This document shows, piece by piece, positions 16,566 to 25,318 of a stretch of 64,000 bases of DNA. Below the pieces are notes generated by a model that saw only the letters and a list, made by a program, of their open reading frames with translations, did not search any database and was not told where the DNA came from. Both the position numbers and the translations under genes were made by a program. The DNA is from Hymenobacter convexus (GTDB lineage: Bacteria; Bacteroidota; Bacteroidia; Cytophagales; Hymenobacteraceae). Numbering within the stretch: position 1 is the stretch's first letter; the number at the start of each line of letters is the position of its first letter. The DNA is taken from contig NZ_JAUQON010000008.1 in NCBI RefSeq assembly GCF_030580955.1, positions 124,001 through 188,000 on the forward strand, read 5' to 3'.

Positions 16566-17024
16566 TTATTTGGCAGGCGTGGATTGCACTTCGCCAGCGG
16601 GCGGGTGCTGGGTGAGGAAGCGGGTGGCCGAGTCGAGCGACGACCGGAACTGCCGCTGCACGGTGTTCAGCATTTGCTGTTGCTGCTGGAAATAAGCCAG
16701 GCGTGCCTCTGGGGTGGCCGTGCTGTCAGACGCCTTGTATTGGTGCATCCAGTTCATCATGGCCGCATCAGCGGCCTTCAGGCCCTGGATGTAGGGCGCC
16801 GGGGCCTCCGAGTGGTAGCCCGAGAGCTTGGTTTTGAGCTTGTAGAGCTGGTCGGTTTGGGCCATCAGCGAGTCGTGCTTGCTCATGAGGGCTATCTCGG
16901 CCGCGCTGGTGGGCGAGGGCGCGCCGTTTTCCGTGGTGGGCTTGTTGGGCGAGGAGCAGGCGGCCAGCACCGGAATCAAGGCGGCCAGCGCTACCCGCAG
17001 CGAGTTTTTGCAGGAATTTTTCAC
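16566..17024 (-). CDS. Small lipoprotein of unknown function
   Basis: A 152-residue lipoprotein. The N-terminus MKNSCKNSLRVALAALIPVLAAC (GTG start at 17024) ends in a lipobox (LAAC). The mature part is helical and rich in Gln, with a charged helix near LMSKHDSLMAQTDQLYKLKTKL and a run of five Gln in YFQQQQQMLN. I do not recognise a family. The GTG is preferred over an upstream ATG because a perfect TACCTTTG box ends 4 nt before it. It is the first gene of a probable lipoprotein-SCO transcript and so may assist metal delivery or respiration, an inference from position only. Confidence 0.75.
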   Translation of the reverse strand: MKNSCKNSLRVALAALIPVLAACSSPNKPTTENGAPSPTSAAEIALMSKHDSLMAQTDQLYKLKTKLSGYHSEAPAPYIQGLKAADAAMMNWMHQYKASDSTATPEARLAYFQQQQQMLNTVQRQFRSSLDSATRFLTQHPPAGEVQSTPAK

Positions 17025-17028
17025 GCCC

Positions 17029-17036
17029 CAAAGGTA
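17029..17036 (-). promoter_or_regulatory. -7 box (TACCTTTG) for the lipoprotein-SCO transcript
   Basis: An exact TAnnTTTG match on the minus strand, ending 4 nt before the GTG at 17024. Transcription from it would begin at or next to the start codon. Confidence 0.55.
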
Positions 17037-17076
17037 CGGCCGGCGCGGAGCACAGGCACGGCCGGCCGGTGCCCGT

Positions 17077-17955
17077 TTAGCTTTTAAACTCAACCAGCTG
17101 GTCGGCCTGAATCTTCGCTGCATCGGCGCAGTGCAGCCAAGGCTGGCGGGCTACTTCCAACGTGCAGGGCCCGTAGGTGAAAAGCCGGATTGGGCGCCGA
17201 CGTGCTTCGGTGCGCAGCCGTTCCAACACTTGCACCAGCATATGGCCCCTGAAAGGCGTGTAGAGAAAGAAAACTGTGCCGCAGGCATAATTAGCGTAGC
17301 GCGCATCGGCTTCCATGAAAGTCACCTGCGGCAAACCCAAATCTGTGGCCCAGCCAGTAGCCAGCGCGCAATAAACCGGCTCTATTTCAATGCCCTGGGC
17401 CGGCAAGCCGCTGAGCAGATGTACCAACAGCGCCACGTGACCCAACCCCGCGCCTACGTCCACAAATACATCGTTGTGATTGAAAGCCGCCCTTTTCGCC
17501 AGCTCGAAAATGACGCGGGCCGGCGTTTTCTGGTAGTGCACCATTTCCGGCTCGCGGGCCGCGGTTTCCCGCGGCAGCACCGGCAGAGGAAACAGGCCGT
17601 TGGTAAACACATCGAGCAGGTCATACCCGGCCTGCGGGCGGGCACCAGGCGGGCGGCTCACGTACGTTTCCACCATCGCCCGAAATGCCGCGCCCCGGTA
17701 CTGCCCCGCGTGAATCCCGGCCCTTAGCCGCTCAAAAAGCCCTGTATCAATGGCTTCCAATTGCTGCTTCAGCAACTCGGCCCGACGCTGCAGCGCCGAC
17801 GAGCCCGGGGCTGGTGGCAGGCTTGCGAGCTGTTCAATGATGTGAAAATCAAGAGTATCCAGCGCCTCGGCCCGGCCGGTAAAATTCAGTTCTTCGCGTA
17901 AGGCTGGATTCTGCTCAAGGTCGGCCAAGTCGGCTGCAAGAGCCCAGGCCGGCAT
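17077..17955 (-). CDS. SAM-dependent methyltransferase, DOT1-like motif I
   Basis: A 292-residue class I methyltransferase. The N-terminal half is helical (LLKQQLEAIDTGLFERL). The Rossmann core starts near residue 160: NDVFVDVGAGLGHVALLVHLL is motif I, GIEIEPVYC is the acidic end of strand 2, and GTVFFLYTPFRG lies at the motif IV position. The order resembles the DOT1 lysine methyltransferase core, but the substrate cannot be read from the sequence. Its ATG overlaps the stop of the upstream diadenylate-cyclase-like gene as TAATG, so the two are translationally coupled. That coupling suggests a shared pathway, possibly linked to c-di-AMP, which is inference. Confidence 0.8.
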   Translation of the reverse strand: MPAWALAADLADLEQNPALREELNFTGRAEALDTLDFHIIEQLASLPPAPGSSALQRRAELLKQQLEAIDTGLFERLRAGIHAGQYRGAAFRAMVETYVSRPPGARPQAGYDLLDVFTNGLFPLPVLPRETAAREPEMVHYQKTPARVIFELAKRAAFNHNDVFVDVGAGLGHVALLVHLLSGLPAQGIEIEPVYCALATGWATDLGLPQVTFMEADARYANYACGTVFFLYTPFRGHMLVQVLERLRTEARRRPIRLFTYGPCTLEVARQPWLHCADAAKIQADQLVEFKS

Positions 17956-19403
17956 TAGCTGGGCAGCAAATCAATCCAGCCGTCCTCGCTCACCACCACG
18001 GCCAGCACGGGGTATTTGCTGCTGTGGGCGTAGCGCAGGGCCGAATTGTAGCGCGACCCGCGCGACGAATCGCCCTTCTCCGTGGCCAAGCCATCCAGAA
18101 TGGCGCCAATGGCGTGGCACATGCCGTTGGGCTCAATGAGCACGGCCCCGTCGATGTTAGTGACGAGGCGCAGCACCGAGGGCGTCATGATGCGCGGCAC
18201 CACCCGGAAGCATTGCCGGGCCAGGCGCTGGGCCTCCTGCGCCGCCCCGGTGGTGATGACCAGGATAGTGCCATTGGGCTGGGTGGTAGCCTTTTGGGCC
18301 AAGTCCCAGAGGTAGTCGGTGCTGTCCACGTCGAGGCTGGGAAACACGATGCGGATGATGCGGGCGAAATTGTCGGCCGCCACTCGGCCCTGGGGCAGGC
18401 GCGGCGTGTTGCTCACCACGCGCATCAGCACCTGGCCGTTGTGGCTCATTTCCCAGCTATAGTGGTTGGTGAAATGCACCGTCACGAGCGGCTCAAACTG
18501 CGCGTCGGACTCCGGCACCAGCTGGCCCAGGCCAAAGACGTGCGAGGCGTCCGAAATCAGGGCCGTGTGGCCCTCGCTCAGCTCCAGCAGCTTCCGGATG
18601 GAGCGGTGGTCGCGCATGGGCACCGGCGTTTCCAGCGTGAGCACCGGCACGATGGCCGGGTGCAGGCGCCGGCTAATCAGCATGGTGCCAATGCCTTCGT
18701 CGCCCTCGTGGCGCAGGGCGGCCACGCCGTTGCAGGCGTCATACAGGCCGTGGGTGCCGGCGGGGGCCACGCGCAGCATCAGCCGGCGGCCGGCCGAGCG
18801 CAGCAGCTCGTTGTAGTCGCGGTCGAGCACAGGCTGGTCGTTGTCGGCCGTGTCGGCTTCGCGCAGGGCCCGAGCGCAGTCGTGCAAAAACTCCATCACC
18901 GTGGCGTGGGGCAGGTTGGCGGGGCGGCCGCTGCTGGGCTTGGGCAGCGAATAATACCCGTCGTAGCAGTCAGCCGAGAGCTGGAGCACCACCGTCACGA
19001 GGTACCCCTGCAAGCTCACGGGCACCGAGCAGAACGAGCGGCGGTTTTCGTGGCGCGCCGCCGTGATGCTGTTGAGCGCGGTCTCGGTGGCGCGGCACAT
19101 CAGCTCGTACCAGTGCTGCTTCTCAAACCGGTCGTGGTCGTTGGGGTGCAGGTGGTACACGGAGCCCTGCGGGCCGGTGTCAGCTTCGAGGGCGGCGGCA
19201 TTGGTTTTTACTTCGCGAAAATCGGCGGGCGCGTAGCGGGCCGTGGGCGGTTCCACCACCACGGCCTCGGGCTCGTCGGCCTCCCTGGCCGAGGCGAAGC
19301 CCAGAAGAAAAACCTCGGGCCGCAGGTTGCGGTCGAGCAAGTTAAAAACCCCCTCGGCAAAGAGTTGGGCCGAAACGCGAAACAGACTTTGGTGTTCCCA
19401 CAT
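17955..19403 (-). CDS. Diadenylate cyclase-like (DAC domain) protein with variant motif
   Basis: A 482-residue protein. The C-terminal ~130 residues resemble the DAC domain that joins two ATP into cyclic di-AMP: DGAVLI at 418-423 matches the DGA motif and RGSRYNSALRY at 448-458 lies where GTRHRAA normally is. The usual RHR is replaced by R451-Y452-N453, so activity is uncertain. A conserved-looking CHAIGAILDG (429-438) sits between. The first ~330 residues look like a sensor region with no transmembrane segment I can see. An in-frame TTG at 19415 is possible, but ATG 19403 is preferred. It is coupled to the methyltransferase by a TAATG overlap. Alternative: a catalytically dead nucleotide sensor. 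Confidence 0.75.
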   Translation of the reverse strand: MWEHQSLFRVSAQLFAEGVFNLLDRNLRPEVFLLGFASAREADEPEAVVVEPPTARYAPADFREVKTNAAALEADTGPQGSVYHLHPNDHDRFEKQHWYELMCRATETALNSITAARHENRRSFCSVPVSLQGYLVTVVLQLSADCYDGYYSLPKPSSGRPANLPHATVMEFLHDCARALREADTADNDQPVLDRDYNELLRSAGRRLMLRVAPAGTHGLYDACNGVAALRHEGDEGIGTMLISRRLHPAIVPVLTLETPVPMRDHRSIRKLLELSEGHTALISDASHVFGLGQLVPESDAQFEPLVTVHFTNHYSWEMSHNGQVLMRVVSNTPRLPQGRVAADNFARIIRIVFPSLDVDSTDYLWDLAQKATTQPNGTILVITTGAAQEAQRLARQCFRVVPRIMTPSVLRLVTNIDGAVLIEPNGMCHAIGAILDGLATEKGDSSRGSRYNSALRYAHSSKYPVLAVVVSEDGWIDLLPS

Positions 19404-19533
19404 GGGCAGATTCAAGACAGCCGGGCCACGTTGGGGCCCCGACTTCGCCCCGAACTACGGAAAAAACCGGTGGAAAGTGGCGTTCCGAAACAAATTTCCC
19501 ATTTCAGTGCTTCTTTGCCGACCCGGAAAATCG

Positions 19534-19541
19534 TATCTTCG
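19534..19541 (+). promoter_or_regulatory. -7-like box (TATCTTCG)
   Basis: One mismatch to TAnnTTTG. It lies about 56 bp before the small membrane protein gene at 19598 and is the only promoter-like signal I see for it. Confidence 0.35.
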
Positions 19542-19597
19542 GGCTATCGCCGGCCCTTTCAGCCGCCCCTTCCACCGCCAACCTCAAAAGCCCGCCT

Positions 19598-19870
19598 ATG
19601 CTCTTCGTCGACATGCTTTTTGTGGTGGCGCTGGCCATTTCTTTCATTCCCATCCTCACGGGCTACTGCGCCCAGAGCCGGGGCCGCTCGTTCTGGCTGT
19701 GGTTTGCGCTCGGCTGGCTGGTGCCCATCGCCTCGTTTTTCCTGCTCTTCGCCCTCATCGCCCGCGACGAGCTGAACCCCGGCCGCCGCCTGCTCAACGA
19801 AGCCCGCCAACTCCTGCGCGAAGCCGAGGAGCGGGAAAAGGTGCTGCGTTTAGCGAAGAACAAGGAATAA
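19598..19870 (+). CDS. Small two-helix membrane protein
   Basis: A 90-residue protein. MLFVDMLFVVALAISFIPILTGYCA is the first membrane helix; SFWLWFALGWLVPIASFFLLFALIA is the second. A cytosolic charged helix follows (NEARQLLREAEEREKVLRLAKNKE) that could form a coiled coil. The short polar turn AQSRGRS joins the helices. No family name is certain. It is flanked by the divergent DAC-like gene and a convergent flavoprotein gene with palindromic element copy 5 after its stop. The next ATG, six codons in, is an alternative start. Confidence 0.65.
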   Translation: MLFVDMLFVVALAISFIPILTGYCAQSRGRSFWLWFALGWLVPIASFFLLFALIARDELNPGRRLLNEARQLLREAEEREKVLRLAKNKE

Positions 19871-19897
19871 AGAACGAGTAAGTAACACGGAACGGAC

Positions 19898-19988
19898 CGT
19901 CCTGCTCAGCGCAACCGAAGCATCTCTACCGCAGTAGTAAATGATTACATTGCGCGGTAGAGATGCTTCGGCTGTGCTCAGCAGGACG
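19898..19988. repeat. Palindromic element copy 5 (class B)
   Basis: 35-bp arms at 19898-19932 and 19954-19988 with three mismatches and a 21-nt loop. Both outer ends read CGTCCTGCT, the same matched variant seen in copy 7. It lies between convergent genes. Confidence 0.92.
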
Positions 19989-20012
19989 TTCTTTTTGCTT
20001 ACTGCTCATTGC

Positions 20013-21239
20013 TTACCCCAAGCGTAGCGCCACCCCTCGTGCCACCCAGGCGCCGGTGCTGAAGCAGCCCTGCAGCAGGTAGCCGCCCGTGGGGGCTTCC
20101 CAATCCAGCATCTCGCCGGCCACGAATGTGCCGGGCCGCTGCCGCAGCATCAGGTGTTCATCGACGGCGGAAAAGGGGATGCCGCCGGCCGTGGAAATGG
20201 CCTCATCCAGCGGCCGCAGGGCCGCAACGGGCAGCGGTAGGGCCTTGAGCAGTGCCGCCAACGCTTCCGGTTTCAAGGTAGAAACTTCGGGCGCCAGCTC
20301 ACGGAGCAGCGTGGGAACCGGCGGCGCCAAGCTCAAGGCTTTGCGCAGAAAATCGGGCAGCGACGCGCCGTTGCGCCGCTGCTGCAGCCTAGCCAGCAGC
20401 GTTGAGGGAGGCAGGTCGGGTTTCAGGTTCAGGAACAACGTGGCAGAGCCGCCACGGTGTAGCGCCTGCCGCACCTGCGGCGTCAGGGCGTATACCGGCG
20501 TGCCCTCCACGCCATAGTCCGTCAGCATGAGTTCGCCGCGCACCATGGGGCCATCATGCACTCGCAGGCCAATGTTTTTGAGCGGCGCGCGGCCCACTTT
20601 CGTTTTGAAAAACTCCGACCAAGCCACTTCCGCGCCGCAGTTGGCCGGTGCGAAAGGCGTCACCGGCACGCCAATTTCCTGCAGCAGGGGCACCCAGGCG
20701 CCATCAGAGCCAGTTTTGGCCCAACTGGCGCCGCCCAGGGCCAGCACGGTGGCCGCGGGCTCAATCGTGGTTTCTGCTCCCGAAATTTCGTTGCGCAGGC
20801 GCAGGCCGGTAGCGTCCGCAAAGCCCAGCCAGCGGTGCCGGGTATGGATTTGCACGCCCAACTCCCGCAGCCGGTGCAGCCAGGCGCGAAGCAAATCGGC
20901 GGGCTTGTGCGCCGCCACGGGAAAGATGCGCCCGCTGGTGCCCACAAAAGTTTCGATGCCCAGGTCGGCCGCCCAAGTGCGGAGGTCGGTGGGTGAAAAG
21001 TGGTTTAGTAAAGCTTCAAAGCGCGTTTCCTCGGCTCCGTAGCGGCTGGCAAAATGCCGTTTGTCCTCCGCATTGCTCAGGTTGAAGCCGCCGTGGCCCG
21101 CCACCAGAAACTTGCGGCCCACCGTGGCCTGGGCCTCAAATACCTGCACCGGCAGCCCGGCCTCGGCCAGGCGCTGGGCGGCCATGAGGCCCGCCGGCCC
21201 GCCCCCGATGATGGCCACCCATTCACGGCGCTCATTCAT
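20013..21239 (-). CDS. NAD(P)/FAD-dependent flavoprotein, HI0933 family
   Basis: A 408-residue flavoprotein. VAIIGGGPAGLMAAQRLAEAG near the N-terminus is the FAD-binding dinucleotide motif, followed by GRKFLVAGHGGFNLSN, the characteristic segment of the HI0933/BaiN-like family. FVAGEMLDWEAPTGGYLLQGCFSTG near the C-terminus is the second FAD contact region. The family includes reductases of unsettled substrate. The start MNERREW at 21239 precedes the dinucleotide motif directly; an upstream extension would cross the promoter box at 21289-21296. Confidence 0.88.
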   Translation of the reverse strand: MNERREWVAIIGGGPAGLMAAQRLAEAGLPVQVFEAQATVGRKFLVAGHGGFNLSNAEDKRHFASRYGAEETRFEALLNHFSPTDLRTWAADLGIETFVGTSGRIFPVAAHKPADLLRAWLHRLRELGVQIHTRHRWLGFADATGLRLRNEISGAETTIEPAATVLALGGASWAKTGSDGAWVPLLQEIGVPVTPFAPANCGAEVAWSEFFKTKVGRAPLKNIGLRVHDGPMVRGELMLTDYGVEGTPVYALTPQVRQALHRGGSATLFLNLKPDLPPSTLLARLQQRRNGASLPDFLRKALSLAPPVPTLLRELAPEVSTLKPEALAALLKALPLPVAALRPLDEAISTAGGIPFSAVDEHLMLRQRPGTFVAGEMLDWEAPTGGYLLQGCFSTGAWVARGVALRLG

Positions 21240-21288
21240 ATCCAATAGCAAGTGAAAACAACCATCGCGCACCTCGAAAACAGGCCAC

Positions 21289-21296
21289 CAAAGGTA
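21289..21296 (-). promoter_or_regulatory. -7 box (TACCTTTG) for the HI0933-family gene
   Basis: Exact TAnnTTTG match on the minus strand in the divergent gap to the antiporter gene. Predicted transcription start near 21282 gives a leader of about 43 nt. Confidence 0.5.
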
Positions 21297-21355
21297 CGCT
21301 CCCGGTGCGGCCGGGCTTAACCCCAACCGTAGCGCAGCCGTTAGCCAAGGCATCT

Positions 21356-22546
21356 ATGGGACCATATACCATTCTTATCGGCCTGAGCCTGGCCGTGCTG
21401 CTTTCTTACGTGTTCGACCTCGCCGCGCGGGCTACCAAGGTGCCGTCGGTGCTGCTGCTCCTGCTTTCCGGCATTGCACTAAGCCAGGCGGCCACGTACT
21501 GGGGCGTGGCCGTGGCTGTGCCGTCGGTTTTACTGCAATTGTTTGGCATCGTGGGTCTTATCCTCATTGTGCTGGAGGGTTCCCTCGATTTGCGTCTCAC
21601 CCGCGACAAGGCGCCGCTCATTCGCCGCTCGTTTCTGGCGGCGGTACTCATCATGGGGGTGCAGGTGGCAGCCATTGCGGCCTTATTGCATTTCTACGTG
21701 GGGGCCCGCTGGCAAAGCTGCCTGCTCAATGCCGTGCCGCTGGCCGTAGTGAGCAGCGCCGTGGCCATCCCCAGCGTGGCCGGCCTGGGTGGCGCCAAGC
21801 AGGAATTCATCATCTACGAAAGCACTTTTTCCGACATCGTGGGCATCATGCTGTTCAATTTCATCCTGCAGGATGATTTCGCCCAGGGCTGGTCCGTCGT
21901 CACGTTTGGGCGCGATGTGCTGGCTGTGGGCGTGGTGGCCGTGCTGAGCACAGCGCTGCTGGCCTGGCTGCTGGGGCGGCTGCGCTCGCACGTCAAGTTT
22001 TTTCTGCTGTTCGCCTTTCTGGTGCTCATCTATAGCATTGCCAAAAAGCTGCACCTCTCGTCGTTGGTGCTGGTGCTGGCCTTTGGCCTGGCCGTCAACA
22101 ACGCCGACCAGCTGCTGAAGCACCCGCTGCTGCGCCGCTTCCTGCACCCCGAGCAGCTGGCCGGCGAACTGCACCAGCTCAAAAGCATCACCGCCGAATC
22201 GGCTTTTCTGATTCGCACGTTTTTCTTTCTCCTCTTTGGCTACTCCATCACCCTGAGCAACTTAGTGAGCGTGAGCCTGCTGCTGCAAGGCGGGCTCATT
22301 GTGGGCGTGCTCACGCTGGTACGCTACGTGTACCTACGCTACGTGGCCCGCACCGACCTCGTTCCCGAGCTTTTCATCGCGCCCAAAGGCCTCATTTCGG
22401 TGCTGTTATTCTACAGCATTCCGGCCCGGTTTTTAATCGGTGAAGTGAGCGAAAACATTCTTTTCGTCGTCATCCTGCTCACGGGCCTGCTCATGATGGT
22501 GGGCCTGCAGCTAGCCCGCCAAGCGCCGGAGCTGGGCGAGTATTGA
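21356..22546 (+). CDS. Cation:proton antiporter (CPA family)
   Basis: A 396-residue integral membrane protein with about 11-12 hydrophobic helices. It has the monovalent cation:proton antiporter pattern: GIVGLILIVLEGSLDLRL in the first repeat, AVVSSAVAIPSVAGLGG and ESTFSDIVGIMLFNFIL in the core, where acidic residues in the ND/DD position carry ions. It lacks the C-terminal RCK/TrkA domains found in KefB/KefC, so it is a short form. Na+ or K+ preference cannot be told. MGPYTILIG at 21356 is taken as the start because the first helix follows at once. It converges on a ClC channel gene with only 10 bp between stops. Confidence 0.88.
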   Translation: MGPYTILIGLSLAVLLSYVFDLAARATKVPSVLLLLLSGIALSQAATYWGVAVAVPSVLLQLFGIVGLILIVLEGSLDLRLTRDKAPLIRRSFLAAVLIMGVQVAAIAALLHFYVGARWQSCLLNAVPLAVVSSAVAIPSVAGLGGAKQEFIIYESTFSDIVGIMLFNFILQDDFAQGWSVVTFGRDVLAVGVVAVLSTALLAWLLGRLRSHVKFFLLFAFLVLIYSIAKKLHLSSLVLVLAFGLAVNNADQLLKHPLLRRFLHPEQLAGELHQLKSITAESAFLIRTFFFLLFGYSITLSNLVSVSLLLQGGLIVGVLTLVRYVYLRYVARTDLVPELFIAPKGLISVLLFYSIPARFLIGEVSENILFVVILLTGLLMMVGLQLARQAPELGEY

Positions 22547-22556
22547 GCCGCAGACT

Positions 22557-24344
22557 TTACGCCTCGCTTTCCTGAATAAGTTGGCGGCGGTAGCGGGCCA
22601 GAATGTCGGTTTTCAGGATGAAGCCGAGGTAGCGGCCGTCTTCCTCGCACACCGGCAGGGCCCAGTAGCCGTAGCGGTCAAGGAGGCTGAGGGTGTGTTC
22701 CAGGTCGTCGGCCGGGCCTACCACGGCAGGGGCGGGCTTCATTAGCTCGCGCACGTGGGTGGTGCTGTAGTGCGCGTCGTCAAACAAGGCATCGCGCACC
22801 GAATTCAGGCTGACCACGCCCAGCAGCCGCCCCCCGGCCGCCACCACCGGAAACAAGTCGCGCGAGGAATGCCGGAAAATATCTACCAGCTCACCCAGCG
22901 TCGTGCTGGGCCGCACCGGAATAAAATCGGTGGCCAGCAGCTTGCGCGGGTCGAGCTGGGCCAGCAGGCCCCGGTCGCGGTTGGCGTATACGTCCACGCC
23001 TTTCAAAGTGAGTTTGCGCGTGTACACCGAATAGGGCTCAAAGTATTTGGTAATCAGGTAGGAGGAGCTGGTTACCACCATCAGCGGCACAAACAGCGCG
23101 TAGCCGCCCGTGATTTCGGCAATGAGGAAGATGGCCGTGAGCGGCGCGTGAATGACGCCCGCCAGCGTGCCCGCCATGCCCAGCACAATGAAATGCACCT
23201 CCGGAATGTGCACCAGCCCGCTCAGATTAATCAAGCGGGCAAAGAAAAACCCTGCCAGCGCCCCCGCAAACAACGACGAGCCGAACATGCCGCCGTTGCC
23301 GCCGCTGCCCACCGTGATGCTGGTGGCCACCACTTTCAGCATCATGCTGAACAGCACCAGCAACAGCAGCAGCCAAGGGTTGTTGTCCTGATACACTGAG
23401 AAGATGCTGCCGTCGGTGATGTGCTCTGGATGGCCGCGTAGCAGCAATTCTACCGTGTTGTAGCCCTCGCCGTAGAGCGTAGGAAACAGGAAAATAAGCC
23501 CGCCCAGCGCGATGCCGCCCAGTGCCACCTTTCGCCAGTCCAGCCCCGGCCACCGCTCAAAAAAATGGTCGAACCAGTGATAGGTCCGAATCATGTAAAC
23601 CGAGAAAAAAGCCGTAAACAAGCCCAGCAGCACGTAAAACGGCACCGCATCAACCGGCCAGCTCGTGGTGATGAGCACGAACGGCTGCCCCGCATACAGC
23701 GCCTTCGACACCACCGTGGCCGTGGCCGACGAGATGAGCAGCGGAATGAAATACTGCGCCGGCAGTTCCAGCAAAATGGTTTCAACGGCAAACAGCACGC
23801 CCGAAATTGGCGAGTTGAAGATGGCCGCCACGCCCGCCGCCGCCCCGCAACCCGTGAGCAGGCGCCGGCGCCGTCGGTCCAAGTGCAGTACGCGGCCCGC
23901 GTTGGAGCCCAGCGCCGAGCCCGTCACGGAGATGGGCGCCTCCGTACCGGCCGAGCCGCCAAAAGTGACCGTGAGAAAAGCCGTTATGAGCTGCGAGTAT
24001 AGCTTGGAGCGCGGCACCACGCTGCCCTCCCGGGCCGTGTTGTAGATGATGGGCCCGATGCCCCGGCCCAACTGACCCCCCAGAAAAAACTTGGTAAACA
24101 GCACCGTAAGTGTGATGCCAATCACCGGATAAACCGACAGGGCAAACACGCGGCTCGGCTCCGAAATGCCTTCCCGCAACATTTCCTGTCCCCAGTGCAC
24201 CGAGGTTTTCAGCAGCACCGCCGCCAGCCCCGCGCCCCCGCCCACCAGCACGCTCAACAGCAGCATATACATCCGCTCGCTGATGTGGCGGGCCCGCCAC
24301 ACTAACAGCGGACGCAGCAATCGGTGGACGGCGTGGTGGGGCAT
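22557..24344 (-). CDS. ClC-family chloride channel/transporter with CBS pair
   Basis: A 595-residue protein. The ClC core has GGSAGTEAPISVTGSALGS (the GREGP-equivalent; the gating Glu is present in GTEAP), GAAAGVAAIFNSPISGVLFA and GSGGNGGMFGSSLFAGALAGF. The last ~120 residues form two CBS domains (PSTTLGELVDIFRHSSRDLFPVV, LEHTLSLLDRYGYWALPVCEEDG) that in the family bind adenine nucleotides and tune the channel. The GxFxP site reads GMFGSS here. It moves chloride or another anion across the membrane; whether it is a channel or a proton exchanger cannot be told. A palindromic element lies 95 bp upstream. Confidence 0.93.
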   Translation of the reverse strand: MPHHAVHRLLRPLLVWRARHISERMYMLLLSVLVGGGAGLAAVLLKTSVHWGQEMLREGISEPSRVFALSVYPVIGITLTVLFTKFFLGGQLGRGIGPIIYNTAREGSVVPRSKLYSQLITAFLTVTFGGSAGTEAPISVTGSALGSNAGRVLHLDRRRRRLLTGCGAAAGVAAIFNSPISGVLFAVETILLELPAQYFIPLLISSATATVVSKALYAGQPFVLITTSWPVDAVPFYVLLGLFTAFFSVYMIRTYHWFDHFFERWPGLDWRKVALGGIALGGLIFLFPTLYGEGYNTVELLLRGHPEHITDGSIFSVYQDNNPWLLLLLVLFSMMLKVVATSITVGSGGNGGMFGSSLFAGALAGFFFARLINLSGLVHIPEVHFIVLGMAGTLAGVIHAPLTAIFLIAEITGGYALFVPLMVVTSSSYLITKYFEPYSVYTRKLTLKGVDVYANRDRGLLAQLDPRKLLATDFIPVRPSTTLGELVDIFRHSSRDLFPVVAAGGRLLGVVSLNSVRDALFDDAHYSTTHVRELMKPAPAVVGPADDLEHTLSLLDRYGYWALPVCEEDGRYLGFILKTDILARYRRQLIQESEA

Positions 24345-24439
24345 AGGGGCAGCAGAAGGTTGGCGCTAGCGTACCAACGCAAAAAAAATGCCGGTAGATG
24401 TGCGCTCTGTGAAATGCCGCTCTTTCAGGCCGCTCAAAA

Positions 24440-24544
24440 CGTCATGTCGAGCGCAGCCGAGACAACTCGCTTGCCACCACTAATCCTTTTTAACGATTGA
24501 TTTAGTGGGCCACGCGAGATGTCTCGGCTGCGCTCGACATGACG
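24440..24544. repeat. Palindromic element copy 6 (class C)
   Basis: 31-bp arms at 24440-24470 and 24514-24544 with one mismatch and a 43-nt loop. The arm core CATGTCGAGCGCAGCCGAG differs from class B by coordinated changes in both arms. Only one class C copy is in the window. It lies between two minus-strand genes. Confidence 0.92.
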
Positions 24545-24558
24545 GTCTAAAACACCTG

Positions 24559-25101
24559 CTATTTCGCAGCGGCTGGGCGCTGCAGGTAAGTCCGCTTCAA
24601 ATGGTCGCCCAGCTTCAGCAGGCTGGCGTCGTGTTCGTAGAGCAGGTTGCGCCATAGGCTCTGAATGATGAGTAGCAGGAGCTGCGTCGTCATCTCGGCG
24701 GCATCGGCGCCCACGTCCTTGAAGGCCTGCTGTAACAGGCTGTCGATGGGGCTCATGAAGCGCTGAAAATATTTCTGCACCAGCGGGCGGTTAAACTCTT
24801 TGTCCTGCATTTTCCAGAAGTCGGGCTCGTCGTGCACCAGTTTGTAGGGCAGGTCGATGACGTTTTCGATGAGCACGCGCGGGTTTTGCTCGGTCAGGAT
24901 GCCGCGGTTGGCTTCCACAATGCGCCGGAACCCCTGCTTGATGAGGTATTCAAACAGCTTTTCCTTGCTCTGGAAATACTTGAACAGCAGGGCTTCCGAT
25001 ACGCCGGCGCCTTTGGCAATCAATAGGGTGGAGGTGCTATCGTAGCCTCGCTCTCCGAAAAGCTGCAGGGCTGCCTGCTCTATTTTGGAATGACTGGTCA
25101 T
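24559..25101 (-). CDS. TetR/AcrR-family transcriptional regulator
   Basis: A 180-residue regulator. Residues 1-50 are a TetR helix-turn-helix: SKIEQAALQLFGERGYDSTSTLLIAKGAGVSEALLFKYFQSKEKLFEYL. The rest is an all-helical ligand and dimer domain with no recognisable specificity. The start is Met 25101, immediately before the DNA-binding domain; an extension to 25137 adds a hydrophobic stretch that does not fit the family. Regulators of this kind usually repress themselves or a neighbour. Candidate operators lie in the long gap upstream (25319-25358 and 25544-25578), but no target gene is obvious. Confidence 0.9.
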   Translation of the reverse strand: MTSHSKIEQAALQLFGERGYDSTSTLLIAKGAGVSEALLFKYFQSKEKLFEYLIKQGFRRIVEANRGILTEQNPRVLIENVIDLPYKLVHDEPDFWKMQDKEFNRPLVQKYFQRFMSPIDSLLQQAFKDVGADAAEMTTQLLLLIIQSLWRNLLYEHDASLLKLGDHLKRTYLQRPAAAK

Positions 25102-25252
25102 AGCCCAACCGAATAATAATAAACTGCCAAAAATCAACGCTCAGGCCATTTTCTGGCCAGGAACTGCGGCAAGATAAGGCCGACAGCAGGCATTTGCCGC
25201 TTCCGTCGCGCCGCAAATTGCACTGGTAGCCATCAAATATTGCTTAGGCCAC

Positions 25253-25290
25253 CAGCCGCCGCGGCACTGCTTAGTGCCCGCGGCGGGCTG
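25253..25290. repeat. GC-rich hairpin
   Basis: Arms 25253-25268 and 25273-25290 pair with two single-base bulges around a 4-nt loop (GCTT). No T-run follows on either strand, so a plain terminator is unlikely. Confidence 0.6.
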
Positions 25291-25318
25291 CCTGTCAGCC
25301 AGCAGGCCCTGAAACAAT

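Noticed and set aside
18024..19775. Long plus-strand open frame opposite the DAC-like gene
   Set aside because: No start signal or conserved motif; the protein is rich in Gly/Val/His as expected for antisense of a high-GC gene. The minus strand has the recognisable DAC region.
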